Shown: positions 28,061-37,032, counted from the stretch's first letter. The stretch: 64,000 bases of DNA from Thermoleophilia bacterium (GCA_020438485.1 JAGQUM010000053.1:1-64000), one strand, 5' to 3'. Notes: generated by a model not told the origin, from the letters alone. Numbers and translations are program-made.

Positions 28061-29070
28061 GCGAACTGCTCCAGGAAGCGCACGTCGCCCTCGAGCAGCA
28101 GGCGCAGGTCGGGAAGGCCGTGGCGGACCATCGCGATGCGGTCGAGGCCCATGCCGAACGCGAAGCCGGTGTAACGCTCGGCGTCGTAGCCCACGAAGCC
28201 GAACACGTCGGGGTCGACCATGCCGGCGCCCAGCAACTCCAGCCACAGGCTGCGCCCGCGCTTGTCGACCCACCGCACGTAGAGCTCCACGGAGGGCTCG
28301 GTGAACGGGAAGAAGTGCGGGCGCAGGGCGTACTCCACGTCGTCGCCCAGCAGCTCGCGCGCGACGTGGACGAGCGTGCCCTTGAGGTGTGCCAGCGACA
28401 GGCCCTCGTCGACGGCCAGCCCCTCGAGCTGGTGGAACATGGGGCTGTGCGTGGCGTCCACGTCGTCGCGGCGGTACACGACGCCGGGGCTGATGACGTA
28501 CAGCGGTGGCCGGGCCTCCTCCATCGCGCGGATCTGCACGGGCGAAGTCTGGGGGCGCAGCGCCACACCGTCGCGGCCGCGCACGTAGAACGTGTCGGAC
28601 GGCGAGCGCGCGGGGTGCCCCTCGGCCACGTTGAGGGCCGTGAAGTTGTGGTACTCGTCCTCCACCTCGGGCCCGTCCGCGATGCGGTAGCCCATCGCCA
28701 GGAAGATGTCTTCGAGCTCCCAGCGCACCTGCGTGAGCAGGTGGACGGCCCCCGCCGGATGGGGGTCGCCGGGCAGCGTGATGTCGGTGTCGTCGGCGGC
28801 CAGCGCGGCGCCCATGGCATCGGCCTCGAGGGCGTCCTTTCGCGCGGTGAGCGCCGCCTCGACGGCCTTGCGGGCCTCGTTCGCGGTCTTGCCCACGGGC
28901 CCGCGCTCGGCCGGCTCAAGGCGGCCGATGCCGGACAGGATCTCGGCCAGCGGGCTCTTGCGGCCGACGTGCGCGACGCGGGCGGCCTCCAGCGCGTCCA
29001 GCGTGTCGGCGGCGTCCACGGCGGCCAGCGCCTGGTCGCGCAGCGGGGCGATGTCGTCGAGGGTGGCCAC
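28057..29070 (-). CDS. pheS: phenylalanyl-tRNA synthetase alpha subunit
   Basis: The 337-aa catalytic subunit has an N-terminal coiled coil (~1-90), motif 2 in FHQLEGLAVDEG, and motif 3 in GFAFGMGLDRIAM, whose small alanine helps set phenylalanine selectivity. The family segment LRTHTSPVQ reads LRPQTSPVQ here, a mild change near the ATP site. It starts 6 bases after the rRNA methylase stop, leaving no room for a T-box leader. It is part of the infC-to-argD run. Confidence 0.97.
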   Translation of the reverse strand: MATLDDIAPLRDQALAAVDAADTLDALEAARVAHVGRKSPLAEILSGIGRLEPAERGPVGKTANEARKAVEAALTARKDALEADAMGAALAADDTDITLPGDPHPAGAVHLLTQVRWELEDIFLAMGYRIADGPEVEDEYHNFTALNVAEGHPARSPSDTFYVRGRDGVALRPQTSPVQIRAMEEARPPLYVISPGVVYRRDDVDATHSPMFHQLEGLAVDEGLSLAHLKGTLVHVARELLGDDVEYALRPHFFPFTEPSVELYVRWVDKRGRSLWLELLGAGMVDPDVFGFVGYDAERYTGFAFGMGLDRIAMVRHGLPDLRLLLEGDVRFLEQFA

Positions 29071-29076
29071 GGCCCG

Positions 29077-29865
29077 TCAGGCTACAGAACTGCGCTGGCG
29101 CAGGGCTTCCGCCATCAGCGCGGCCCCCGCCGCGGCGACGTTCAGCGACTCCGATCCGGGCGCCTGGGGGATGGCGACGCGCACCACCGGCAGGGAGCCG
29201 ACGTGGGTGATGGCGGGCCCGATGCCGTCGCGCTCGGCGCCCAGGGCCAGCACGGACGGCGCGGTCAGGTCGCACTCCCACGGTGGGACCCCGTCGTGCG
29301 GGTCGGCCGCGACGATCGCGAACCCCTCGCGCGTCGCGAGGTCCTGCATCCGCACGCCCTCCAGCAGCGGCACGGCGAACGTGGCCCCCATGGCGGCCCG
29401 CACGGCCTTGGGGTGGAACGGATCGGCCGAGCCGGGCCCCGTGGCCAGCCAGTCGGCGCCCAGTGCGGCCGCGGTGCGGACCAGCGTGCCGACGTTGCCG
29501 GGGTCGGCCACGCCGCCCAGCCACACGCCCAGGTGCGGCGGGAACGCCACGTCGGCGAAGCCGCGCTGGGCCGGCTGCGGCACGATCGCGATGACCCGGG
29601 GGTGGGCGGCCATCGCGCTCGAGCGGTCCATGACCTCGGGGGGCACGGCGTAGCGCTCGGCCACGCCGGCGGTGGCGGTCACCAGATCGGCCACGTCGTC
29701 CAGCCGCGCGTCGTCGAAGAACACGGCGGCGGGCGTCACCCCCCGCTCAAGCGCGGCGCGCAGCAGGTCCTCGCCCTCGAGCGACAGCAGCCGCCGCTCC
29801 CGGCGGACCTTCTTGGCCTCAAGCGCCCGCGCGAGCTTGAGGTACGGGTTGCGCGGGGACGTCAG
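29077..29865 (-). CDS. SpoU/TrmH-family RNA 2'-O-methyltransferase (CTG start proposed)
   Basis: The C-terminal SPOUT domain has LGGVADPGNVGTLVRTAAALGAD, LALGAERDGIG and VAIPQAPGSESLNVAAAGAAL, which form the knotted SAM site. Upstream of the first standard start (GTG 29739) the frame continues as LTSPRNPYLKLARAL and RRLLSLEGEDLLRAALE. That is the N-terminal substrate-binding domain normal for this family. No ATG, GTG or TTG occurs between 29739 and the in-frame stop at 30024. Initiation at CTG 29865 (or CTG 29874) is therefore inferred, 43-50 bases after the rplT stop. Target RNA is unknown; 23S rRNA is likely from the context. Confidence 0.9.
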   Translation of the reverse strand: MTSPRNPYLKLARALEAKKVRRERRLLSLEGEDLLRAALERGVTPAAVFFDDARLDDVADLVTATAGVAERYAVPPEVMDRSSAMAAHPRVIAIVPQPAQRGFADVAFPPHLGVWLGGVADPGNVGTLVRTAAALGADWLATGPGSADPFHPKAVRAAMGATFAVPLLEGVRMQDLATREGFAIVAADPHDGVPPWECDLTAPSVLALGAERDGIGPAITHVGSLPVVRVAIPQAPGSESLNVAAAGAALMAEALRQRSSVA

Positions 29866-29917
29866 GCGGCGCAGGCCGCGAGGGCCCGCGCCGGGGGACG
29901 TGCGCGCCGCGCCGGTG

Positions 29918-30292
29918 TCAGGCCGGCGTTGCGTGCTTGCTGCGGGCGTCGCGGGCCTGGGAGACCAGCGAGGCGAACGCGTCGGGCTCGTGGACCGCCA
30001 GGTCGGCGAGGACCTTGCGGTTCAGCTGGATGTCGGCCAGCTTCAGCCCGTGCATGAACTCGCCGTACGTGGACCCGTTGAGGCGTGCGGCCGCGTTGAT
30101 GCGGGCGATCCACAGGCGGCGGAAGTCGCGCTTGCGGACCTTGCGGTCGCGGTACTGGTACTGGAACGACCGGAGCACCTGTTCCTTCGCGCGCCGGTAC
30201 GACGACTTCTTCGTGCCCCAGTAGCCCTTGGCGTGGTTAAGGACCTTACGACGCTTCTTCTTGGCCGCGACCGACCGCTTGACGCGCGCCAT
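29918..30292 (-). CDS. rplT: 50S ribosomal protein L20
   Basis: The 124-aa protein begins [20 protein letters not shown] and contains the L20 segments [16 protein letters not shown] and [14 protein letters not shown]. It binds 23S rRNA early in large-subunit assembly. Its ATG overlaps the last base of the rpmI stop (TGATG), so the two are translationally coupled. It is part of the classic infC-rpmI-rplT operon. Confidence 0.98.
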   Translation of the reverse strand: MARVKRSVAAKKKRRKVLNHAKGYWGTKKSSYRRAKEQVLRSFQYQYRDRKVRKRDFRRLWIARINAAARLNGSTYGEFMHGLKLADIQLNRKVLADLAVHEPDAFASLVSQARDARSKHATPA

Positions 30293-30489
30293 CAGCGCTT
30301 CCCCAGCTGACGCAGGATGGAGGCCGCGTGCTCGTCGGCCATGCCGCGCGTCGCGCGCTTCTTGCGGCGGGCGTTGCCCGACATGTGCTCCAGGTTGTGG
30401 CGCAGGCCGGCGGGCAGGAACTGCACCTTGCCGGTGGGCGTCACGCGGAAGCGCTTGGACGCGGACTTGCGGGTCTTGACTTTCGGCAT
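30292..30489 (-). CDS. rpmI: 50S ribosomal protein L35
   Basis: The basic 65-aa protein [20 protein letters not shown], continuing RRKKRATRG, is L35 at its usual length. It starts two bases after the infC stop, with a GAG-rich Shine-Dalgarno inside the infC end. Confidence 0.98.
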   Translation of the reverse strand: MPKVKTRKSASKRFRVTPTGKVQFLPAGLRHNLEHMSGNARRKKRATRGMADEHAASILRQLGKR

Positions 30490-30491
30490 CT

Positions 30492-31124
30492 CTACTCGGT
30501 CTCGCTGTTTGCGGGTGCGGCGGCCGGGGTGGCGGCGGCCGGGGTGTCCGACCCCGAACGCGCCGATGGTGCCGGCCCATCCTTGAGGGGGTTCAGCATC
30601 ATCACCATGTTGCGGCCGTCGAGGTTGGGCTTGCTCTCGACGGTGCCGAAGTCCTTGAGGTCATCGGCGAGCCGAAGAAGGATGGACTCTCCGCGCTCGG
30701 GATGCAAGAGCTCCCGCCCGCGGAACATGATGGTGACCTTGACCTTGTCCTTGTTGCGCAGGAAGCGCTCGACGTGCCCCTTCTTGGTCGCGTAATCGTG
30801 CGGGTCGATCTTCGGGCGGAACTTGATCTCTTTGATGACGATCTGGCTCTGGTGCTTGCGGGCCTGCTTGGCCTTCTGCTCCTGCTCGTAGCGCCACTTG
30901 CCGTAGTCCATGATCCGCACGACCGGCGGTCGCGCGTCGGCGGCCACCTCGACGAGGTCGAGGTTGGCATCCGTGGCGATCTGGAGCGCGCGCCCCACGG
31001 GGACCACGCCGCGGTTCTCGCCGGTGTGGTCGATCAGCCGCACCGATTCGGCACGGATCGCTTCGTTGATGCGGGTGGACGGTCCTGCGGGCGGGCGCGT
31101 GTCCGGACCGCGCCTAGGGGGCAA
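30492..31124 (-). CDS. infC: translation initiation factor IF-3
   Basis: The N-terminal domain ([15 protein letters not shown]) and C-terminal domain ([30 protein letters not shown]) are clear. IF3 binds the 30S subunit and checks start codons. An Ala/Pro-rich C-terminal tail of ~25 residues extends beyond the usual end. The first standard start is TTG at 31124. Family N-termini begin near INE, where the codon is ATC, a rare start type known for infC autoregulation, so the true start is open. A five-codon frame (ATG at 31131, MLFAP) overlaps the TTG and could modulate initiation. Confidence 0.95.
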   Translation of the reverse strand: MPPRRGPDTRPPAGPSTRINEAIRAESVRLIDHTGENRGVVPVGRALQIATDANLDLVEVAADARPPVVRIMDYGKWRYEQEQKAKQARKHQSQIVIKEIKFRPKIDPHDYATKKGHVERFLRNKDKVKVTIMFRGRELLHPERGESILLRLADDLKDFGTVESKPNLDGRNMVMMLNPLKDGPAPSARSGSDTPAAATPAAAPANSETE

Positions 31125-31350
31125 ACAGCATCACATGCGCGCTCCGGCGCAGCCTCCAGTCAAGAGTTTCGTCCCGCCTGACGGCGGTGCCGGCATCTCC
31201 GGCGGCCCGCCGAGCGGGCCGTGCGGCCGTCCGCGAGTCCGAGAACGATAGCAGCGGGTGCCGTGGCCCGTCCAGGCATCGCGCGGCGCGTGCCACGCCG
31301 TGGACGGCCGTGGTGGGCACCCGCCGCGCGAGCGCCCCGCCACCGGGGTC
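31125..31350 (-). promoter_or_regulatory. infC operon leader/promoter region
   Basis: About 226 bases precede infC without a gene. TATCGT (minus, 31250-31245) is a plausible -10 box, which would leave a ~115-base leader. The leader holds GC-rich inverted segments near 31200-31220 and the five-codon upstream frame. This resembles the situation of IF3/L20 leaders in general but matches no known class that I can name. Confidence 0.35.
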
Positions 31351-31380
31351 GGGGACGGGCCCGCGAACGCGGCCCGCCCC
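31351..31380 (-). terminator. terminator of the HU gene
   Basis: On the minus strand GGGG-CGGGCC pairs with GGCCCG-(T)-CCCC around a 9-base loop, starting about 12 bases after the HU stop. A long stem without a T tract is typical of GC-rich actinobacteria. Confidence 0.65.
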
Positions 31381-31391
31381 GCGGGACGTCG

Positions 31392-31682
31392 CTACTTCTT
31401 CTTGCCCGAGGCGACCTCGGACTTCAGGACGGCGCCCGGCGTGAAGCGCGGTACCGTGCGCGCCGGGATCGTGACCTTCTTGCTCGGGTCCTGCGGGTTC
31501 ACGCCCACGCGCTCGGCCCGGTGCGACAGCGAGAACTTGCCGAACCCGGCGAAAGCAACATCCTGACCGCCCTTGAGCGCGTCCTGGATCTCGTCGAGGA
31601 CGGCCTGCACGGCCCGCTGCGCCTCGGCGTTGGTCATATCGGCGCGCTTGGCGACGCGACCGACGAACTCGGTCTTGTTCAT
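31392..31682 (-). CDS. hup: HU-family DNA-binding protein
   Basis: The 96-aa protein begins MNKTEFVGRVAKRADMTNAEA and has the DNA-contact arm FGKFSLSHRAERVGVNPQDP with RTVPRFTPG. It is the short form without the Lys/Pro-rich tail found in mycobacterial HupB. GGGGG lies ahead of the ATG at 31682, and the longer upstream frame is not coding in character. It bends and compacts chromosomal DNA. TAGCTT (minus, 31732-31727) may be the -10 box. Confidence 0.97.
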   Translation of the reverse strand: MNKTEFVGRVAKRADMTNAEAQRAVQAVLDEIQDALKGGQDVAFAGFGKFSLSHRAERVGVNPQDPSKKVTIPARTVPRFTPGAVLKSEVASGKKK

Positions 31683-31939
31683 CACAACCCCCTGGAGGTG
31701 CGGTTCCGACGGCTTACTGGTCTGGGAAGCTAGCAGCATCCTCGGACAGGATCGCAAGCCGGAGGGGTTCTCGCCGACCAATGGCATCGTTGCGCAGCCC
31801 CGGGGATGGCCTCGGCGCCGGGTCCCCCTGACGCGCCGGGCGCCGCCTATATCGGCTGCACCCCCCGGAAAACTCAACCCCCCACGGCGTAGAGGTTGTG
31901 CCTACGTAGCCCGCGGGTCGGCGCGACGACCAATACCCT

Positions 31940-33985
31940 GTGCGCCGCGCCCGGAACATCGTCCTCTCGCTCGCCCTGGCCGGGGTGGCGACGCCTCCCG
32001 CGGTGGCCCAGAGCGTCGGCCCCGACCAGGGGTCGGTGCTGGTGAAGATGCGTCCCGGGACGGGTCCGGGCGACCGCGCCGCCGTGGGCGAGGCCCTGGA
32101 CGCGGGCCGACCGGTACCGCTTCCCGGCGGGTGGCTGGAGTACCCGGTGGACTCCCCCGTGACCGCCGGCGCGGCCCGACGGGCGCTGGGCGCGACGCGC
32201 GACGTGGCCGCCGTGGACGTGCCGCTTCGCGTGGCCCCGGCGGGGGTCACGAACGACCCGATCCTGGCGAGCGGTCAGCAGTGGGGGCTGCTGAACACCG
32301 GGGTCGGCGGCGGCACCGCGGGGATCGATATCGGAGCGACGACGGCCTGGGACGCCACCCGCGCGCGCGGCCGCGTCGTGGTCGCCGTCATCGACACCGG
32401 CGTGCGGGTGACACATCCCGACCTCGCCGGTTCCATCTGGACGAACCCGGGGGAGGTCCCCGGCAACGGCGTGGACGACGACGGCAACGGGTTCGTCGAC
32501 GACGTCAACGGCTGGGACTTCCTGAACGACGACGCCAGCGTCTACGACGATCCCACCCAGGACGAGCACGGCACCCACGTGGCGGGTATCGTCGCGGCGC
32601 GGGCCGACAACGGCATCGGGATCGCCGGCGTGGCGCCCAACGCGGTCGTGATGCCCCTGAAGTTCATGGACACGACCGGCGGGTTCAACACGGACGCGGT
32701 CGCGGCGATCCGTTACGCGGTCGACAACGGGGCCACCGTGATCAACGCGTCGTTCGGCGGCGACACCCCGGACGCGCTGATGTGCGACGCGATCCAGTGG
32801 GCCGCCTCCCGAGGCGTGACGGTGGTGAGCGCCGCCGGCAACGCGGGCCGCGACATCACGGCCCAGCCCGTGTGGCCCGCGGCGTGCACCGAGCCGTCGA
32901 TGCTCACCGTCACCGCCGTGGACGCCTCCGGTGGGCTGCCCGGGTTCGCGAACCGCTCGTCGACACTGGTGGACACCGCCGCGCCGGGCGCCCGCATCGC
33001 GTCGACCGTTCCCGGTGGATACAGCTACATGAACGGCACGTCGATGGCGGCCCCCGCCGTCGCCGGCGCGGCGGCCGTCGTGCGCGGGGAGGGCCTCGCG
33101 ACGACGCCGGCGGCCGTCCGCAACCTGCTGCTGGGCAGCGTGCGGCCGCTGCCGTCGCTGGCGGGCGCCACCGTGAGCGGCGGCATGGTGAGCATGTCGC
33201 GGGCCCTTTCGGTGCCCCAGGCACCGGCCGACACCACGGCCCCGGACGCCCCCCCGGTGACCACCCCCGCGACCGGCGCGATGACGGACTCCAACGACGT
33301 CACGATCCGATGGAACGCCAGCACCGCGCCCGACGTGGCCGGCTACGAGTTGGTGATCGACGGTACGACCGTGGGCACCACCACCGGCCTCGGAGCGAAC
33401 GTGTTCGCTGCCGACGGGCCGCACTCCGTGCGCGTCCGGGCCGTGGACGCGGCCGGTAACGCGGCGGAGGGCCCCACCGCGACGTTCACGGTGGACGCCA
33501 CCGCCCCCACGACACCCCGCGTGCGCGGCGTGAAGACGACCGGGTCCGCCATCGTGATCCGGTGGACCGCCGCGCAGGACGTCGGCAGCGGCGTGGCCCG
33601 CTACGACGTGCTGATGAACGGCACCACGCGGCGCGTCGCCGCGGCGGGAGCCACGTCGGCCACGATCCGGACCGCCGGCCGCAGCGGCAAGGTGGTGGTA
33701 CGCGCCGTCGACCGGGCCGGGAACTCCGCCACGTCGTCCGTCGCGCGCACGCCGACCGTGACGGTGCGCGCCATCACGTCCAAGGGGCGGCGCGCCGCCC
33801 GGGTGACCGCCCGCGTACGCAGCAAGGTGCGGCTCGCGGCCGTGCGCCGAGGGCGCAGCGTCGCCACCGCGACCTTGGTGGTGCCCAAGGGCACCACCAA
33901 GGTGCGGCTGGCCCGAGCGCTCGAGTCCTCCGTGTCGCGCGGCGCCGCGCTGCGGGTGACGTCCGCCGAGACGCTGGGCCGCTAG
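31940..33985 (+). CDS. secreted subtilisin-like serine protease (S8)
   Basis: The 681-aa exported protein has a signal peptide (cut near PAVAQS) and a short propeptide-like region (~30-100). The S8 catalytic domain has Asp152 (VIDTGV), His210 (HGTHVAG), oxyanion Asn269 (NASFGG) and Ser368 (NGTSMAAP). An insertion at ~176-192 (NGVDDDGNGFVDDVNGWDF) looks like a calcium loop. Two fibronectin-III-like domains follow (~430-605), then a basic C-terminal tail. It probably acts as an extracellular protease. Its TAG stop overlaps the stop of the convergent gene within CTAG. Confidence 0.93.
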   Translation: MRRARNIVLSLALAGVATPPAVAQSVGPDQGSVLVKMRPGTGPGDRAAVGEALDAGRPVPLPGGWLEYPVDSPVTAGAARRALGATRDVAAVDVPLRVAPAGVTNDPILASGQQWGLLNTGVGGGTAGIDIGATTAWDATRARGRVVVAVIDTGVRVTHPDLAGSIWTNPGEVPGNGVDDDGNGFVDDVNGWDFLNDDASVYDDPTQDEHGTHVAGIVAARADNGIGIAGVAPNAVVMPLKFMDTTGGFNTDAVAAIRYAVDNGATVINASFGGDTPDALMCDAIQWAASRGVTVVSAAGNAGRDITAQPVWPAACTEPSMLTVTAVDASGGLPGFANRSSTLVDTAAPGARIASTVPGGYSYMNGTSMAAPAVAGAAAVVRGEGLATTPAAVRNLLLGSVRPLPSLAGATVSGGMVSMSRALSVPQAPADTTAPDAPPVTTPATGAMTDSNDVTIRWNASTAPDVAGYELVIDGTTVGTTTGLGANVFAADGPHSVRVRAVDAAGNAAEGPTATFTVDATAPTTPRVRGVKTTGSAIVIRWTAAQDVGSGVARYDVLMNGTTRRVAAAGATSATIRTAGRSGKVVVRAVDRAGNSATSSVARTPTVTVRAITSKGRRAARVTARVRSKVRLAAVRRGRSVATATLVVPKGTTKVRLARALESSVSRGAALRVTSAETLGR

Positions 33986-34410
33986 GCCAGGAGCATCACC
34001 CGCATCACGGAGTGGCCGCCGGGGCCCTCCGCCTCGGCGAACCCCACCAGGCACGGCAGGGAGTCACGCATCTGCATGACGTCCCCGTCCGTCAGGCGGC
34101 CGCCGGCCAGCGCGTACCCCGCGATTTCCTTCAGCAGGCGAACGGCGCCCTCGAGGAACATCGTGGGGACGTTCTGCATCTCCAACTCCGGGTGGGCCGC
34201 GTACATCTCCAGCCCGACGGTGGCCAGGCGCGCGCCGCGGGCCTGGCCGTCCTGGGTCAGCCACGCCCGGCGCGCCAGGTCGGCGACGGCGGGGCGGTCG
34301 TCGCCCCCCTCCCCGATCGCCTGCAGCTCGCCGTGCCCCGGAGCATCCGGATCGTTGGGCGTCTGCACCGCGACCTGGACGCGGGGATCGTCGATCTTCT
34401 CCCTGCTCAC
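33982..34410 (-). CDS. hypothetical protein coupled to the FAD monooxygenase, 142 aa
   Basis: The GTG at 34410 overlaps the stop of the upstream monooxygenase by four bases, so the pair is co-translated. The protein is soluble, starting VSREKIDDPRVQVAV, with a helical middle (MYAAHPELEMQNVPTMFLEG) and a C-terminal LVGFAEAEGPGGHSVMRVML. I recognise no family. The coupling suggests a partner or a downstream enzyme of the oxygenase. The stop codon is shared with the convergent protease through CTAG. Confidence 0.72.
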   Translation of the reverse strand: MSREKIDDPRVQVAVQTPNDPDAPGHGELQAIGEGGDDRPAVADLARRAWLTQDGQARGARLATVGLEMYAAHPELEMQNVPTMFLEGAVRLLKEIAGYALAGGRLTDGDVMQMRDSLPCLVGFAEAEGPGGHSVMRVMLLA

Positions 34411-35555
34411 GCGGCCGCCGGCGGCGGCCACCGCTCGTCGTCGCGGGGTCCGGGCCCGGCCACCTGCAGGCGCTGGCGGCCGGGGTCCATGGCCTCCAGC
34501 GGCCGCACCACCGGCGAGCGCCACGCCTCGAACGCGCGGCACGCCGCGTCGGGGTCCTCCGGGTTCTGCCGGACGGCCTCGGCCAGCGCGTGCGCGTCGG
34601 CCATGCCGACGCCCGAGCTGACGCCCGTCTCGGGGCCGAAGAAGTGGGCCGAGTCGCCGATCAGGATGAGCCCCGGGATCCACCACTTCGGCGTGGTCAT
34701 CAGTACCGGCTCCGAGTAGCGGATCTGGTCGATGGACGTGACGCCCTCCACGGCCGCCGCCGATTCGGGCAGCAGGCGCGCCCACATCTCCTTGATGGCC
34801 TCGACACCCGGGGCCAGCGCGGCCTCGGCTCCGACCTTGTCGCACGTGCGCCACCCCGCCGACCCCTCGGGCCAGCTGAGCGTTCCGATGTGGCTGTTGT
34901 CCGACATGTAACCCATCGCGAACGACACCGATCCGACAGCGGGGCTCATGAACGAGAGCGCCGCCTCGCCCAGCGGCGTGAACTCGGCCTCCATGCCCGC
35001 CATGTTGCGCAGGGGCGAGTTCATTCCGTCGCACGCGACCACCAGGTCGGCGTCGACATCGCGGAGTTCGTCGTCCGCAGCTGTCTCGACGCTCTCGTCC
35101 TTGACGACGCCCCCGATCAGCTGGGGGCCCTCGGTGGTCTGGCCGAACGTGCCCTGCGACGGGGGGGTGAACTTCGAGCCGTCCTTCGGCGGTCCCTTCA
35201 CCGTGAGGCCGATGATGCGGCCGTCGTCGTCGCGCCGCAGGCCCGCCACGGTGTGTTCGTACTCCACCGGCAGCCCGTCGGCGAGCGCGTGGATGAGCTT
35301 GCCCACCTCGATGCAGATGGCCACGGCGTCGCCGCCGCCCGCGCCCGGCGCGATGTCGCGACCCTGGGGGCGAAGGTCCTTGAGGATGCCCAGCTCCTCG
35401 AGGGGAGGGTACGCGTGGTAGCCCATCATGTAGCCGCGCCGGATGTAGACGCTCTCGGGCATGCGCTCGAATACCGTCGGCTCGAACCCCCGGGCCCGCA
35501 GCAGGCGGGCAAGCGTCAGCCCGACGATGCCGCCGCCGGCGATTGCGACCTTCAT
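34407..35555 (-). CDS. FAD-dependent aromatic-hydroxylase-like monooxygenase
   Basis: GGGIVGLTLARLLRARG at the N-terminus binds the ADP of FAD, and LILIGDSAHFFGPETGVSSGVGMADAHAL is the GD motif of p-hydroxybenzoate-hydroxylase-type enzymes. VVACDGMNSPLR corresponds to the DG motif. The 382-aa length is typical. The ATG at 35555 is preceded by GGGGGAGGGG. The substrate is unknown; relatives act on phenols, polyketides or antibiotics. The coupled small protein downstream may take part. Confidence 0.88.
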   Translation of the reverse strand: MKVAIAGGGIVGLTLARLLRARGFEPTVFERMPESVYIRRGYMMGYHAYPPLEELGILKDLRPQGRDIAPGAGGGDAVAICIEVGKLIHALADGLPVEYEHTVAGLRRDDDGRIIGLTVKGPPKDGSKFTPPSQGTFGQTTEGPQLIGGVVKDESVETAADDELRDVDADLVVACDGMNSPLRNMAGMEAEFTPLGEAALSFMSPAVGSVSFAMGYMSDNSHIGTLSWPEGSAGWRTCDKVGAEAALAPGVEAIKEMWARLLPESAAAVEGVTSIDQIRYSEPVLMTTPKWWIPGLILIGDSAHFFGPETGVSSGVGMADAHALAEAVRQNPEDPDAACRAFEAWRSPVVRPLEAMDPGRQRLQVAGPGPRDDERWPPPAAA

Positions 35556-35628
35556 GTCGTTCCCCTCCCCCGAGTTGCAAAACGATTCACACCAACACTA
35601 GCCCGCCTCTCCGGGCCGGCGCCACGGG

Positions 35629-37032
35629 TCACCCGAAGCTCGGCCGCCCGGCGCTGACCACGCGCCACGGCGTGTCGACGCTGTCGGTGAGTCCAAGCTC
35701 CCATGTCTGGGTGAACGCGCCGGGCCGGTCCTGGCTTCCCGCGATGGCGTCGGCGGTGTCCCGGTCCTGCACGAAGCGGATTCCGATGAGGTCGGCGCTG
35801 ACCGTCACGGTGGGCGGCGAGTTCTCGGGCTCCACGGCCAGCACGCGGAAGCGCCGCACCTGCGGTCCGCGCACCACCAGCCGCGTGCGTCCCGCGGGGT
35901 CGCCGAAGTAGAGCATCTGCGCGACCGCGGCCGGGTCGCTGATGGCCAGCAGGTTGTCGTCGTCCCCGTCGATGGCCTCCGCCCACGCGCGCAGCACGCG
36001 CCGGGCCGCCGACTCGATGACCCCGGGGTCGTACCGGCGGTCCATCAGCGCGGTGTCCTGCGCCTTCGCCCGCGCCGACCCCTCGAAGTCGAGGTCGGCC
36101 AGCGCCGCGAGGCGCTCCGGGTCCACCGCATGCTCGGACGCGTACTCCACCAGTGCCTCATCGGACGCCGCCGGGTTCTCGACGGGCTCGGCGATGATCG
36201 GGGCCTTCAGCTCGTGCTCGCCCTCCAGCTCCTGCTGGATGGACATCAGCATCCAGTGGCCGTCGCGCGGCGCCAGCGTCCAGAACTCGCGGATCGCGGC
36301 TGTGGTCGACGTCATGCCGTCGAGGTACACGGTGTTGCCGAAGCGGTCGACCACGTAGTCCTCGGTGAGCGCGGAGATGCGCACCACGACGCGATCGTCC
36401 GACGTGCCGGGCAGGTTCGTAATGCCCACGTACTCGATGCGGACGGGACCCTGCACCGACACGCGGTTGCGCCAACCGCGGCTGTCGAAGTCGTCCAGGC
36501 GGCGCGACCACTCCACCATCAGGTCGCCGTTGACCAGCCGTGCCAGCGCGTTGCGGTCGCGGTTGTCCCACGCCACCTGGATCTGCCGGAACAGGGCCTC
36601 GGCCTCGCCGTTGACCCGCTCGGCCGCGAACACCGGGTCGTCCTCGGCCGCCACGTACGACTTCAGGCGCACCTCCTCCACCCGCCGCGTCCTGACCCGC
36701 TCGGTCTTGCGGTCGCGCCGGGCGGCCACGCCCGGGTCGCGCATACCGGCCAGCGCCCGGCGGCGGCGGTGCTGGTTGTACGCCGAGACGATCATCACGA
36801 TCGCGAAGATCATGAAGATCACGAGCAGGAACGTGGGGTTGCCGGTGACGATCACCGGGGCGCCGTAGCCACCCCCGTATCCGCCACCGTAGCCGCCGCC
36901 GCCCCCGCCGAAGCCACCGCCGCCGCCGCCCCCGCCGAAGCCGCCGCTGCCGCTGCCGGCGGCGCCCAGCGCGGGGGCGGCCCAGACGCCGAGCGCGAAG
37001 AGGGATCCCATCACCGTGGCGGGCAGGCGCAT
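35629..37032 (-). CDS. Tim44-domain membrane protein with Gly-rich spacer
   Basis: The 467-aa protein has a signal peptide/first helix, a glycine-rich stretch (~28-65), a transmembrane helix (TFLLVIFMIFAIVMIVSAY), then a Tim44-like domain (~120-290: EALFRQIQVAWDNRDRNALARL). A second domain of similar predicted shape follows (~330-467). Such proteins are thought to associate with the membrane. TACACT lies 6 bases before the ATG, a leaderless signature. It is divergent from the SDR gene. Confidence 0.85.
   Translation of the reverse strand: MRLPATVMGSLFALGVWAAPALGAAGSGSGGFGGGGGGGGFGGGGGGYGGGYGGGYGAPVIVTGNPTFLLVIFMIFAIVMIVSAYNQHRRRRALAGMRDPGVAARRDRKTERVRTRRVEEVRLKSYVAAEDDPVFAAERVNGEAEALFRQIQVAWDNRDRNALARLVNGDLMVEWSRRLDDFDSRGWRNRVSVQGPVRIEYVGITNLPGTSDDRVVVRISALTEDYVVDRFGNTVYLDGMTSTTAAIREFWTLAPRDGHWMLMSIQQELEGEHELKAPIIAEPVENPAASDEALVEYASEHAVDPERLAALADLDFEGSARAKAQDTALMDRRYDPGVIESAARRVLRAWAEAIDGDDDNLLAISDPAAVAQMLYFGDPAGRTRLVVRGPQVRRFRVLAVEPENSPPTVTVSADLIGIRFVQDRDTADAIAGSQDRPGAFTQTWELGLTDSVDTPWRVVSAGRPSFG

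Noticed and set aside
28057-29076. Possible T-box or attenuator before pheS
   Set aside because: Only six bases separate pheS from the upstream gene, leaving no leader.
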